From the NCBI GenBank assembly GCA_022819585.1, contig JAJEGY010000025.1, positions 1 to 36,124 of the forward strand: DNA of 36,124 nucleotides. Reading direction: 5' to 3'. Source of the DNA: Dehalococcoidia bacterium. Its GTDB lineage: Bacteria; Chloroflexota; Dehalococcoidia; Lucifugimonadales; Lucifugimonadaceae. A program made the position numbers and the translations under genes. This document shows, one piece after another, positions 26,861 to 35,070 of the stretch; the stretch's first letter is position 1, and each line of letters begins with the position of its first letter. The notes under the pieces were generated by a model. It ran no database searches. It was not told the DNA's origin and saw only the letters and a list, made by a program, of their open reading frames with translations.

Positions 26861-27415
26861 TCACTCTTCATTGATTGCTTCGACGGGAAGTTCACGCTCT
26901 ATCGCGGCTGAGATGATGCGTTCGACTTCATCTACCGCGGACAATGCTTGGAATGGCTGGATATGAGGTTTAAGTCTGCAAACCAATTTGGCGACATCTG
27001 TTTTGGTCAATTCGGGATTGGATTCCTTGACGAAAAACACCGTCGAAACTCGCTCGAGCTCAACTACGTTCTTCCTTGATACCTCTTGGCTCACGAATTC
27101 GACTTCATTTTCGTATTCATTGTGGAATTTGGTGATCCGTTCCCCCCGATCTCCCAAAACGTACGAAGGGGCGTAATCGGGGTGTGGTTCAACATCGAGT
27201 AGGTATCTGACACGCATTTCAGCCAATTCACTGCGCAGGTCAAAACTATACGGTCCATGCTTGTAAAGCACGAATTGGTACTCGATCGGCACTTTCAATA
27301 ACCGTTGTAAAAACATCGAACATTTTTGGATGTGTGTCTCACCAACCCAGCTCCCGTGTTCGTGCATTGCGTTCACGAGGTGGCAAATCAACTTTCTCTG
27401 TTCGACTCGGTTCAT
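26861..27415 (-). CDS. YwgA/Panacea-like protein next to an HD-domain gene
   Basis: 184 aa. The N-terminal ~85 residues, with ETHIQKCSMFLQRLL and FVLYKHGPYSFDLRSEL, resemble the YwgA/SocA/Panacea (DUF4065-like) group, some members of which are antitoxins or proteolysis adaptors. The rest is charged and helical, with no recognised motif. The open frame reaches 27472, but the ATG at 27415 has AAAGGAACGGAA just upstream and starts 11 bases after the HD gene stop. From memory, the B. subtilis HD-domain gene ywfO neighbours ywgA, which would make this a recurrent pair. Function is unproven. Confidence 0.65.
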   Translation of the reverse strand: MNRVEQRKLICHLVNAMHEHGSWVGETHIQKCSMFLQRLLKVPIEYQFVLYKHGPYSFDLRSELAEMRVRYLLDVEPHPDYAPSYVLGDRGERITKFHNEYENEVEFVSQEVSRKNVVELERVSTVFFVKESNPELTKTDVAKLVCRLKPHIQPFQALSAVDEVERIISAAIERELPVEAINEE

Positions 27416-27426
27416 TTTCCGTTCCT

Positions 27427-28761
27427 TTAATCTATCGACGATATGATGTCCGTTTTTTGTGTCTCCAACCACTCTTTTGCCGCATCAACGAGGTCTGGTG
27501 CTATCAGCACGAAACCATGCCTCGCCACTGGGATGCGATTGAGCGTCTCCGAATTCGCAGTCGATGGGGTGATCCTCCTGTCCGAGTCTAGTACCGGGAA
27601 GTGAAGGTCAGGCTCGTTTTGTGTGGTCGCGACGTAGCGAAGATTATCGGTACCGAATTCATTCACGCAAGCATCGTACACCAGCTTGGCTGGGTTGGTA
27701 GCCTGAGAATCTTCAACTTGCTTCCAGTCAGTCGGAGATTCTCGGTATAGCTGCCGAAAATGTTCTCGGTGCAGAATCCTTCGAGCTGGGACGTGGCCCG
27801 GTTTTTGGGGCGACCACGCTGAATCGTCAATCGCCTGGAGAACAGTGTTATCTGTCACTCGGTTAAGTGTTGAAATATTGTCGGGGAATTGGCCTCCCGG
27901 CAGCCATTCTTTGAGGAAATCCGCCAACAAGCAGTCGTACGCCAAGCGAGTCCTGTGGTAGTAAACCTGCATGAACATCGAATATCGTGCCAACAACAGT
28001 GCTTCGGCAGTGTGGATTCCGCCATGTGTGATTCCCAACGTCGGTTCCGGAGAACCTTGATGGGTAGGGAGCATTCGCATCGAATCGATCAATCGATGAT
28101 GATCGAACCGACCATAGGCGACACCGATGTGGAGCGAATCCCTCAACAGATAATCCATTCTATCCACACCCAACGTGTCGCTACCGATGATCTCATACAG
28201 GAGAGATTCCCAAGTCGAATACCGAGTCTCCGGATGAATCTTCGCCATTTTCGCTTCACCAACAGCCAATTTCGCCACATCAAGGGCGTTCAATGGAGGA
28301 CGCATCGATTCCCAAATCGATTTCATTTCCTCACCTAGGATTAGTCGAGCGGAAATATGCTCATGGGACCAACCCTCTGGGAGCATTGATTCCTCCGCGG
28401 CGTGTGAAAACGGTAGATGACCAATGTCGTGGCATAGGGCGGCCATTCGAAGTGCCTTGCGCCAATACAACCTTTCATCGGATTTGAGAAGTTGACCTCC
28501 GATTTCATCTCGAACTTGGTCAACGAGGTTCGCTTCGTGAGTAACCACGTCGAAAACCTGACCCGCGAGTTCCATCACACCGAGGCTATGTTCGAAACGC
28601 CGGTGCGTCGCCCCCGGATACACCAAATACGACATGGCCAACTGATGGATATTTCGCAGTCTTTGGACAGGCGCAGAATTGAGCACCTTCAGTTCATCAT
28701 CGTCCAGCTTTACGAAGACATGAATCGGGTCGCGTATCTCTTGATAAGGGCTTGGGGGCAT
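27427..28761 (-). CDS. HD-domain phosphohydrolase (dNTPase/SAMHD1-like)
   Basis: 444 aa. The family opening YQEIRDPIHVFVKL is followed by metal-binding His in RRFEHSLGVMELAG, HD in ALCHDIGHLPFSHAAEE and Asp in GVDRMDYLLRDS, which lines up with the SAMHD1 DKWDYFARD active-site segment. The expected activity is hydrolysis of deoxynucleoside triphosphates or related nucleotides. The frame can start at a TTG at 28788, but the ATG at 28761 begins just before the conserved domain and is preferred here. It is the first gene of a two-gene leftward cassette. Confidence 0.85.
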   Translation of the reverse strand: MPPSPYQEIRDPIHVFVKLDDDELKVLNSAPVQRLRNIHQLAMSYLVYPGATHRRFEHSLGVMELAGQVFDVVTHEANLVDQVRDEIGGQLLKSDERLYWRKALRMAALCHDIGHLPFSHAAEESMLPEGWSHEHISARLILGEEMKSIWESMRPPLNALDVAKLAVGEAKMAKIHPETRYSTWESLLYEIIGSDTLGVDRMDYLLRDSLHIGVAYGRFDHHRLIDSMRMLPTHQGSPEPTLGITHGGIHTAEALLLARYSMFMQVYYHRTRLAYDCLLADFLKEWLPGGQFPDNISTLNRVTDNTVLQAIDDSAWSPQKPGHVPARRILHREHFRQLYRESPTDWKQVEDSQATNPAKLVYDACVNEFGTDNLRYVATTQNEPDLHFPVLDSDRRITPSTANSETLNRIPVARHGFVLIAPDLVDAAKEWLETQKTDIISSID

Positions 28762-28933
28762 GTATCTTCGCAGGTTTATAGGGTCCAAATCGAATTACCG
28801 CTGCGGCGGCGAACTTGACGCCCGATGGTGGACCGTTTATGCTTCACAGCGATATTCGTTTGTCTTGCTCTCGACTGGATGTGTACAAGTGTATCATCGT
28901 TGCACGTCATCAATACAGGATCTGCCCCTAACC

Positions 28934-29500
28934 TTGAACGTTGAACACGCAAAATTAAGTTTCCTCCGCGTCACTCCTGACCGCTGGCCGGACCTAGAGC
29001 GCTTCTTCGAATCGCGCGGCGGCCCCAAACATTGTTGGTGCATGGTTTTCAGACCAATGTCGGCTGCCTTTCGACGGGTCGGTTCTCCCGCCAAAAAACA
29101 AGCACTGTCCGAAACTGTTGCCGCCAACACCCCCGTCGGCATCCTGGCATACGACGGCGAAGAACCCATCGCATGGTGCTCTATCGCGCCGCTCGAAACC
29201 TACACCAATCTCCGCACACGCAGTTACGTTTCCGACGGCTCCGACACGGAAGACGTCTGGTCAATAGCCTGCTTCTACATCCGCAGCACGTTCCGTCGTC
29301 AAGGCATGACAACTCGACTACTCAAAGCCGCAATCGACTACGCGAAAGCTAACGGTGCCAAGGCTATCGAAGCCTATCCAGTCGACTACGATTCGCCCAG
29401 CTACAGCTACATGGGCCGCATTGGGACTTTCGAGCGCCTAGGCTTCAAAGAAATCGCCATGGCCGGCACTCGCCGCCACATCATGAGATTGCAACTGTGA
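28934..29500 (+). CDS. GNAT-family N-acetyltransferase
   Basis: 188 aa. The GNAT fold is shown by LSFLRVTPDRWPDLERFF at the N-terminus, VGILAYDGEEPIAWCSIAP (strand 4), the acetyl-CoA pyrophosphate loop RRQGMTTRLL and the C-terminal YMGRIGTFERLGFKEI. The substrate is unknown. The open frame runs up to 28760, over the start of the divergent HD gene. The TTG at 28934, before NVEHAKLSFLR, gives a family-typical N-terminus and leaves a shared divergent promoter region. It converges with the first dioxygenase gene (15-base gap). Confidence 0.78.
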   Translation: MNVEHAKLSFLRVTPDRWPDLERFFESRGGPKHCWCMVFRPMSAAFRRVGSPAKKQALSETVAANTPVGILAYDGEEPIAWCSIAPLETYTNLRTRSYVSDGSDTEDVWSIACFYIRSTFRRQGMTTRLLKAAIDYAKANGAKAIEAYPVDYDSPSYSYMGRIGTFERLGFKEIAMAGTRRHIMRLQL

Positions 29501-29515
29501 CGAGGCGAGTTGACC

Positions 29516-30499
29516 TCACGCGCAGAGCGGATGCTCACTATCCCATCGGTTAAACGGCGCGTCCTCCCCCTTAGCCAGCGCGCTCCTCGCCTCCAGCCAC
29601 GACTGATTCCAGGCGACTGGATCGTGTAACTCGCTTTCCGGGTTGCTCCGGCTTCTAGCGACAAACCCCGGAAAACTCGTCCGACCCGTCGACTGCCCTA
29701 TCGGGTTGTATCGCAAATCCATGCTGAATCTGACCCGATCGCTGTTGTTCGGCAGTGAAGAATGGATCGTGTACTTGGTCATGAACAGTGCATCGCCCTT
29801 CTTCACCGGCACTGGCACCGCCGTCCCCACCTCGAACTCGCTCTCCGGCACGTGCAAACTGCCTAGGACTTTCTTGCCACCTGGGCAATGCGTCAATAAT
29901 TCTTCATCGCGGTGCGACCCCGGAATAACCTGCAAGCACCCATTCTCCTCATCCGTATCCATCAGCGGATACCACACGGTAAGGATCAAAGAATCATCAG
30001 CATCCGGCGTCACGACGCCCATGTCCTGATGCCACGGCGTAACTCCGAACTTCACCCGGCCCAAATGATCGCGAGGCGAACGACTCTCCGGCACCTTGAT
30101 CCGAATATGCTGCACCGGATTCGAGTAAATCTCCGGTCCGATGAACGACTCCACAGCATCCAACAAGTCCGGCGACGTCATTGCATTGAACACTGCCGGA
30201 CCAGCCCAAAACGGCGTATCCTCCGTGACGCCTCTCTGCGGAAGCGTGAAATCGAAATACCCTTGATGTATCTCATCCGACTCCTCGTAGACCTGAATCA
30301 TCCGCTCCCCAAACTCCAGATCCTCATACTTCGAACTGATCCTCCCCTCCTCGTATAACTCGTCCGCCAGACTATCCAACACCCCGGCATACTCATCAAT
30401 CACCGGATCGATCACTTCTTCAGGGTCGATCACCCCTTCAGCAGTAACAAACCCGAAGTGCTCGAAATGCTCGAGTTGCTCTTTAGATATTGCAGGCAT
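29516..30499 (-). CDS. Phytanoyl-CoA dioxygenase-family protein, paralogue 1
   Basis: 327 aa. A double-stranded beta-helix Fe(II)/2-oxoglutarate oxygenase. The metal triad is His157 and Asp159 in WHQD and His246 in TIHSSLPNNSD, with Arg255/Arg257 just downstream as 2-oxoglutarate-binding candidates. PGSHRD and DLRYNPIGQSTGR are typical of the PhyH superfamily. The substrate is unknown; the family hydroxylates many small molecules besides phytanoyl-CoA. It is the last of four tandem paralogues of identical length, the most distal in transcription. Its leader (30500-30542) resembles that of paralogue 3, with GGAG about 10 bases before the ATG. Confidence 0.92.
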   Translation of the reverse strand: MPAISKEQLEHFEHFGFVTAEGVIDPEEVIDPVIDEYAGVLDSLADELYEEGRISSKYEDLEFGERMIQVYEESDEIHQGYFDFTLPQRGVTEDTPFWAGPAVFNAMTSPDLLDAVESFIGPEIYSNPVQHIRIKVPESRSPRDHLGRVKFGVTPWHQDMGVVTPDADDSLILTVWYPLMDTDEENGCLQVIPGSHRDEELLTHCPGGKKVLGSLHVPESEFEVGTAVPVPVKKGDALFMTKYTIHSSLPNNSDRVRFSMDLRYNPIGQSTGRTSFPGFVARSRSNPESELHDPVAWNQSWLEARSALAKGEDAPFNRWDSEHPLCA

Positions 30500-30559
30500 G
30501 ATTCAACGACTCCATTCGACGGGCGTGACTGACGGCTAAAACCAAACCGTCAAAACCCC

Positions 30560-30598
30560 ATCCTTCGCATCCTTCAAAATCCTTCACATCCTAGTTCT
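30560..30598. repeat. ATCC-type degenerate short repeat, copy 2
   Basis: ATCCTTCGC, ATCCTTCAAA, ATCCTTCAC and ATCCTAGTTC follow one another at 9-10 base spacing. Bases 30573-30597 match 275-299 at 24 of 25 positions. It abuts the stop codon of paralogue 2. Confidence 0.55.
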
Positions 30599-31580
30599 AA
30601 GCGCAAACCGGATCGCTGCCATCCCAGCGGTTGAACGCTGGCTCATTTCCCTTGGCCAGCGAGTCCCGTGCCTCGGTCCACAATTCGTTCCAAATGACTG
30701 GATCGTGCAATTCGCTTTCCGGGTTGTTGCGACTGCGCGCCACGAAACCGGGAAAACTAGTACGGCCCGTCGAATGCCCGACCGGGTTGTATCGCAAGTC
30801 GAAGCTCCAGCGGATGCGATCGCTGTTGTTTGGAAAAGACGAATGGATCGTGAACTTGGTCATGAAAAGCACGTCGCCCTTCTTCAATGGGATGGGGACC
30901 GCTTTGCCAACCTCGAACTCCGACTCGGGAATCTGCAATCCCGAAGGCGACGAGCTCTTCATCCCAGGGCAGTGGGTCAGCAAATCATCTCGATGTGAAC
31001 CGGGGACCACTTGCAAGCAGCCGTTCTCGGCGTCCGCGTCCATCAGCGGGAACCACACCGTAAGGATCATCGATTCATCGGCGTCGGGGTTGACTACTCC
31101 GGCGTCCTGATGCCACGGCGTGACCCCGAATTTCACCATTCCGTTGTCGTCGCGTGGCGCCCGACTCTCTGGAACTTTTATCCGAACGTGTTGAACCGGG
31201 TTGGAGTAGACCTCCGGCCCGATGAAAGACTCCACGGCATCCAATAGATCAGGCGCTGTGAGCGCGTTGAAAACCGCGGGTCCTGCCCAAAATGGCGTGT
31301 CTTCCTTGATGCCTCCCTGCGGTAGCGAGAAGTCGAAATAGCCGTTGTAGACCTCGCCCGACTCCGCATAGATCTGGGTTACTCGGTCTCCGAACTCCAA
31401 ATCTTCGTATTTCGAACTGATCGTACCGTCTTCGTAGAGTTCGTCGGCGAGGCTATCAAGAACCCCTGCGTATTCGTCGATGACGGGATCGATCACGCGC
31501 TCAGGATCGATCAAGTTCTCCGCGGTTACGAAGCCGAAATGCTCGAAATGTTCGAGCTGATCTCTGGTTATCGCCGACAT
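30597..31580 (-). CDS. Phytanoyl-CoA dioxygenase-family protein, paralogue 2
   Basis: 327 aa. Same architecture as its neighbours: WHQDAG for the proximal His/Asp, FTIHSSFPNNSD for the distal His, and RYNPVGHSTGR downstream. By eye it is about 85% identical to paralogue 3, the closest pair in the array. It starts 2 bases after the paralogue 3 stop, so the two must share a transcript. Its plus-strand sequence is less C-biased than that of paralogues 1 and 4. Substrate unknown. Confidence 0.92.
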   Translation of the reverse strand: MSAITRDQLEHFEHFGFVTAENLIDPERVIDPVIDEYAGVLDSLADELYEDGTISSKYEDLEFGDRVTQIYAESGEVYNGYFDFSLPQGGIKEDTPFWAGPAVFNALTAPDLLDAVESFIGPEVYSNPVQHVRIKVPESRAPRDDNGMVKFGVTPWHQDAGVVNPDADESMILTVWFPLMDADAENGCLQVVPGSHRDDLLTHCPGMKSSSPSGLQIPESEFEVGKAVPIPLKKGDVLFMTKFTIHSSFPNNSDRIRWSFDLRYNPVGHSTGRTSFPGFVARSRNNPESELHDPVIWNELWTEARDSLAKGNEPAFNRWDGSDPVCA

Positions 31581-31582
31581 GT

Positions 31583-32566
31583 TTAGGCGCAGGCCGGTTC
31601 GCTACCGTCCCAGCGATTGAACGACGGTTGCTCACCCTTGGCAAGGGAATCCCGCGCATCGGTCCATAAATCGTTCCAGATCGCAGGATCGTGCAGCTCG
31701 CTCTGCGGGTTGCTGCGACTGCGTGCCACGAAGCCCGGAAAACTCGTCCGACCAGTCGATTGCCCGATCGGGTTGTAACGAAGGTCGAAGCTCCAGCGGA
31801 TGCGGTCGCTGTTGTTCGGCAACGACGAATGCACGGTGAACTTGGTCATGAAGAGCGCGTCGCCCTTCTTGAGCGGTATCGGCACCGCTTTTCCTACCTC
31901 GAATTCAGTCTCCGGAATCTGCAGACCTGATTGCAACCCGTTGTCGAAACCCGGACAGTGTGTCAGCAGATCGTCCTTATGCGACCCCGGCACTACCGAC
32001 AGACATCCGTTCTCGACATCAGCATCCATTAGCGGGAACCACACCGTCAACATCTCCGTCTCGTCCGCATCTGGATTCACCACGCCTTGATCTTGGTGCC
32101 AAGGCGTGATCCCAAACTTCACATGCCCCTTCTCGTCCCTAGGCGCACGACTCTCCGGCACCTTGATGCGCACGTGCTGCACCGGGTTCGAGTAGACCTC
32201 CGGCCCGATAAACGACTCGACCGCATCCAACAGACTCGGTGCCGTCAGCGCGTTGAAAACCGCCGGACCTGCCCAGAACGGAGTGTCCTCTGTTATCCCG
32301 CCCTGAGGTAGCGAAAAGTCGAAATAACCGTTGTAGACCTCATCCGATTCCGCGTAGATTTGCGTGACCCTCTCACCAAACTCCAAGTCTTCGTACTTCG
32401 AACTTATCTTTCCCTCTTCAAAGAGTTCATCCGCGAGACTGTCAAGCACTCCTGCGTACTCATCAATCACCGGATCAATGACCTCCTCAGGGTCCAAGAC
32501 TTGTTCGGCTGTTACAAACCCGAAATGCTCAAAATGTTCGAGTTGCTCTTTCGTCATGGCAGGCAT
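31583..32566 (-). CDS. Phytanoyl-CoA dioxygenase-family protein, paralogue 3
   Basis: 327 aa, Fe(II)/2-oxoglutarate oxygenase with WHQDQG, FTVHSSLPNNSD and RYNPIGQSTGR. It differs from paralogue 2 mainly around residues 195-215 (after the CPG) and at scattered surface positions, where specificity might change. Its leader, just upstream of the ATG with GGAG at matching spacing, aligns with the leader of paralogue 1, so duplication included upstream regulatory sequence. It ends 2 bases before paralogue 2 begins. Confidence 0.92.
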   Translation of the reverse strand: MPAMTKEQLEHFEHFGFVTAEQVLDPEEVIDPVIDEYAGVLDSLADELFEEGKISSKYEDLEFGERVTQIYAESDEVYNGYFDFSLPQGGITEDTPFWAGPAVFNALTAPSLLDAVESFIGPEVYSNPVQHVRIKVPESRAPRDEKGHVKFGITPWHQDQGVVNPDADETEMLTVWFPLMDADVENGCLSVVPGSHKDDLLTHCPGFDNGLQSGLQIPETEFEVGKAVPIPLKKGDALFMTKFTVHSSLPNNSDRIRWSFDLRYNPIGQSTGRTSFPGFVARSRSNPQSELHDPAIWNDLWTDARDSLAKGEQPSFNRWDGSEPACA

Positions 32567-32668
32567 GATTCTGCGGCTCCGTGAATCGTTCGCGACTGAT
32601 AGCTAAGAATGATACCGCGTCACTCCTTTGAAACGGCTTTATCGCCGCGCACGCTGCCGACGTGCGAA

Positions 32669-33652
32669 TCAAGCACAAACCGCTTCGCTACCATCCCATC
32701 GGTAGAATATCGGCTCGTTACTCTCCGCCAGCGTAGTCCGCGCATCTTCCCACATCTCCCGCCACTTCACCGCATCGTGCAACTCACTTTCCGGATTGCT
32801 CCGACTGCGCGCCACAAACCCCGGTAGAAACGACCGACCCGTCGGCTGACCAACGGGGTGGTACCGCAAATCGAAACTCCACCGAATCCGATCGCTATTG
32901 TTCGGAAAAGAGGAATGCACCGTGTACTTCGAGAAGAACAGCGCATCACCCTTCTTCAACGGCACTGCAACCGCCTTACCCACCTCGAACTCTGACTCCG
33001 GTATCACCAAATTGCCCTGCACACTCTTATCGCCGGGACAATGCGTCAACATATCCTCCCCGCGATGCGAGCCCGGCACCACCTGTAAGCAACCATTCTC
33101 TTCGTCCGTATCCATCAGCGGAAACCAAACCGTGACCATATCCGTGTCATCCGCCTCCGGATTCACCACACCGCTGTCCTGATGCCACGGAGCCGCACCG
33201 TAAATCACATTCCCCTCATCGTCCCGCGGCGCATCCCTCTCCGGCACCTTGATCCGAACATGCTGCACCGGATTCGAATAGATCTCGGGACCAACTAAAG
33301 ACTCCACCGCATCCAACAGACCGGGCGCAGTCAACGCATTGAACACCGCCGGACCAACCCAAAACGGAGTGTCATGCGTCACATTCGCTACTGACAACGT
33401 GAAATCGAAATACTTATTGTGCACCTCACCCGAATCCGCATAAATCCGCGTAACCCGCTCTCCGAACTCCAACCCCTCGTACCTCGAACCGATCTTCCCA
33501 TCCGCATAAAGTTCGTCCGCGAGATTGTCTAAAACCCCTGCATACTCCTCGATGACAGGATCAATCACGGTCTCCGGATCCAACACCCCATCAACTGCAA
33601 CAAATCCAAAACGCTCAAAATGCTCCAGTTGCTCTTTCGTCATCGAAGGCAT
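32669..33652 (-). CDS. Phytanoyl-CoA dioxygenase-family protein, paralogue 4
   Basis: 327 aa from the ATG at 33652. The open frame extends to 33694, but this start aligns exactly with the MP(S/A)xTKEQLEHF starts of its paralogues. The metal ligands lie in WHQDSG and YTVHSSFPNNSD. It is the most divergent of the four (for example SVANVTHDTPFWVG, YHPVGQPTGRSFLPG). It is first in transcription order, 47 bases after the pterin dehydratase gene. Confidence 0.91.
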   Translation of the reverse strand: MPSMTKEQLEHFERFGFVAVDGVLDPETVIDPVIEEYAGVLDNLADELYADGKIGSRYEGLEFGERVTRIYADSGEVHNKYFDFTLSVANVTHDTPFWVGPAVFNALTAPGLLDAVESLVGPEIYSNPVQHVRIKVPERDAPRDDEGNVIYGAAPWHQDSGVVNPEADDTDMVTVWFPLMDTDEENGCLQVVPGSHRGEDMLTHCPGDKSVQGNLVIPESEFEVGKAVAVPLKKGDALFFSKYTVHSSFPNNSDRIRWSFDLRYHPVGQPTGRSFLPGFVARSRSNPESELHDAVKWREMWEDARTTLAESNEPIFYRWDGSEAVCA

Positions 33653-33699
33653 CAATTCGCAGTCCGCAGTTCTCGGGGACCACTCGCCCGACAAGTGGT

Positions 33700-33999
33700 C
33701 TACATCCCCGAACGCCTAACCTGCTCATCAATCAACCGCGCCATCCTGCTGTCGCGTTTCGATAACCCGCCAACATCATGCGAAATCAAAGCCACTCGCA
33801 GACGTCGGTACCTGATGTCGATATCCGGATGATGATCATGATCATCCGCATCCTGCGCGACGCGGTTCACGAACTGAATCGCATCCGCAAACGTCGGAAA
33901 CTCCAAATGCCGCACAATCGCTCCCGAAGCTGCATCCAGTTCCCAATCCGTTAGCGCAGACAACAATTCCGCAACTTCACCTTCGCTCAATTTCGACAT
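33700..33999 (-). CDS. Pterin-4a-carbinolamine dehydratase
   Basis: 99 aa. Dehydrates 4a-hydroxytetrahydropterin, regenerating the pterin cofactor of aromatic amino acid hydroxylases. The catalytic signature DHDHHPDIDIRYRRLRVAL followed by SHDVGGLSKRD is clear. The ATG at 33999 has a near-perfect ribosome site (AGGAGG, 7 bases away); the longer frame to 34080 is rejected. It sits 17 bases after the UbiA gene and 47 bases before paralogue 4. No phenylalanine-hydroxylase-like gene is in the window, so its partner here is unknown. Confidence 0.93.
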   Translation of the reverse strand: MSKLSEGEVAELLSALTDWELDAASGAIVRHLEFPTFADAIQFVNRVAQDADDHDHHPDIDIRYRRLRVALISHDVGGLSKRDSRMARLIDEQVRRSGM

Positions 34000-34016
34000 C
34001 CCAATACCTCCTGACA

Positions 34017-35048
34017 TCAACCGCCATTGACGGTGCCAATCGTGTGTATCAATAGTATCGCCGACGCCACCGCGAGCCACAAAAAACCATTGATCAGCGT
34101 CGGACGGTCACGCAGAAGCACTATCTCCGGCGCTTCCCCTTCGCCCTTCACATACAGCAGATACAGGTATCGATATATCCCATACGCCACGAACGGGATT
34201 GTGACCATCATCGTGTTGTCCGCAGGAACATTCGCCCCGGTGTCGCCTAGGTCGATGGCGTAAAGCGCATACGTGAAGATCGCCAGAGTCGCCGTACTCA
34301 TGATCAACGCATCGATGAACTGCGTCGTGTAATCCCCCAAGATGCCACGCTGCTTCGACGCCTCATCACCAGCCGTCGTCAACTCGGCGCGCCGCTTGCC
34401 CAGCGCAATCAACAGCGAACCAAGCGCCGTCATGATGTAAAACCACGGCGAAACGTCTATATCAACCCTAGGGACCCCATTCTCAAAGCCCGGCACCGGT
34501 CCTCCGATCGCCACATAGCCCGCATACGCCCGCAAAACGAACCCCGTCGCAACGCTCATCACATCCAAGATCGCAACATGCTTCAACTTGAACGTATACG
34601 CAACGTTCAACACCAGATACCCCGCCGCGACCAACAGCAGCGGAGCACTGATCAAAACCGATATCGCACCTGCAACCAACACCGCCACAACCGCCGAAAT
34701 CCCCGCAACCATCACCGGCAGATCACCCGACGCAATCGCCCGATGCCTCTTCACCGGATGCGCACGGTCCCGCTCCACATCCACCAGATCATTCAACAGA
34801 TACACAGCACCCGAAAGCAACGTAAACGCCACCGCAGCACCCACACCACGCATCACGATCTCCAACATCCCCCCAAAATCATCCACCCCAAACCAGATAT
34901 TCACCGAAAACACCAGCGGCACCAACACCAACCCATTCTTCGGAGCCTGCATCGGACGCATCCCATTAACAAGCGCACCTAAAACAGACCGCCTACGCCG
35001 GCCCACAGTCAAGACATCCTGCTCACCAGAAAAACTCACAACCGCCAA
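34017..35048 (-). CDS. UbiA-family prenyltransferase, probably decaprenyl-phosphate phosphoribosyltransferase
   Basis: 343 aa with about eight or nine membrane helices. The first Asp-rich motif is NDLVDVERDRAHPVKRHRAIASG and the second region is LDVMSVATGFVLRAYAGYVAI, followed by GKRRAEL. The combination resembles decaprenyl-phosphate phosphoribosyltransferases (UbiA of the arabinan pathway in Actinobacteria) more than quinone-pathway UbiA. The drawn start is a TTG at 35048. A later start is possible, as conserved sequence begins near residue 25 (LVNGMRPMQAPKN). It is upstream of the dehydratase and dioxygenase genes and likely cotranscribed. Confidence 0.85.
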   Translation of the reverse strand: MAVVSFSGEQDVLTVGRRRRSVLGALVNGMRPMQAPKNGLVLVPLVFSVNIWFGVDDFGGMLEIVMRGVGAAVAFTLLSGAVYLLNDLVDVERDRAHPVKRHRAIASGDLPVMVAGISAVVAVLVAGAISVLISAPLLLVAAGYLVLNVAYTFKLKHVAILDVMSVATGFVLRAYAGYVAIGGPVPGFENGVPRVDIDVSPWFYIMTALGSLLIALGKRRAELTTAGDEASKQRGILGDYTTQFIDALIMSTATLAIFTYALYAIDLGDTGANVPADNTMMVTIPFVAYGIYRYLYLLYVKGEGEAPEIVLLRDRPTLINGFLWLAVASAILLIHTIGTVNGG

Positions 35049-35070
35049 TAATAAGAAACCAGCTCCGTCA

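Noticed and set aside
28760..28933. N-terminal extension of the acetyltransferase back to 28760
   Set aside because: It would overlap the start of the divergent HD gene and adds a Trp/Arg/Cys-rich stretch without GNAT similarity. The domain begins at the TTG at 28934.
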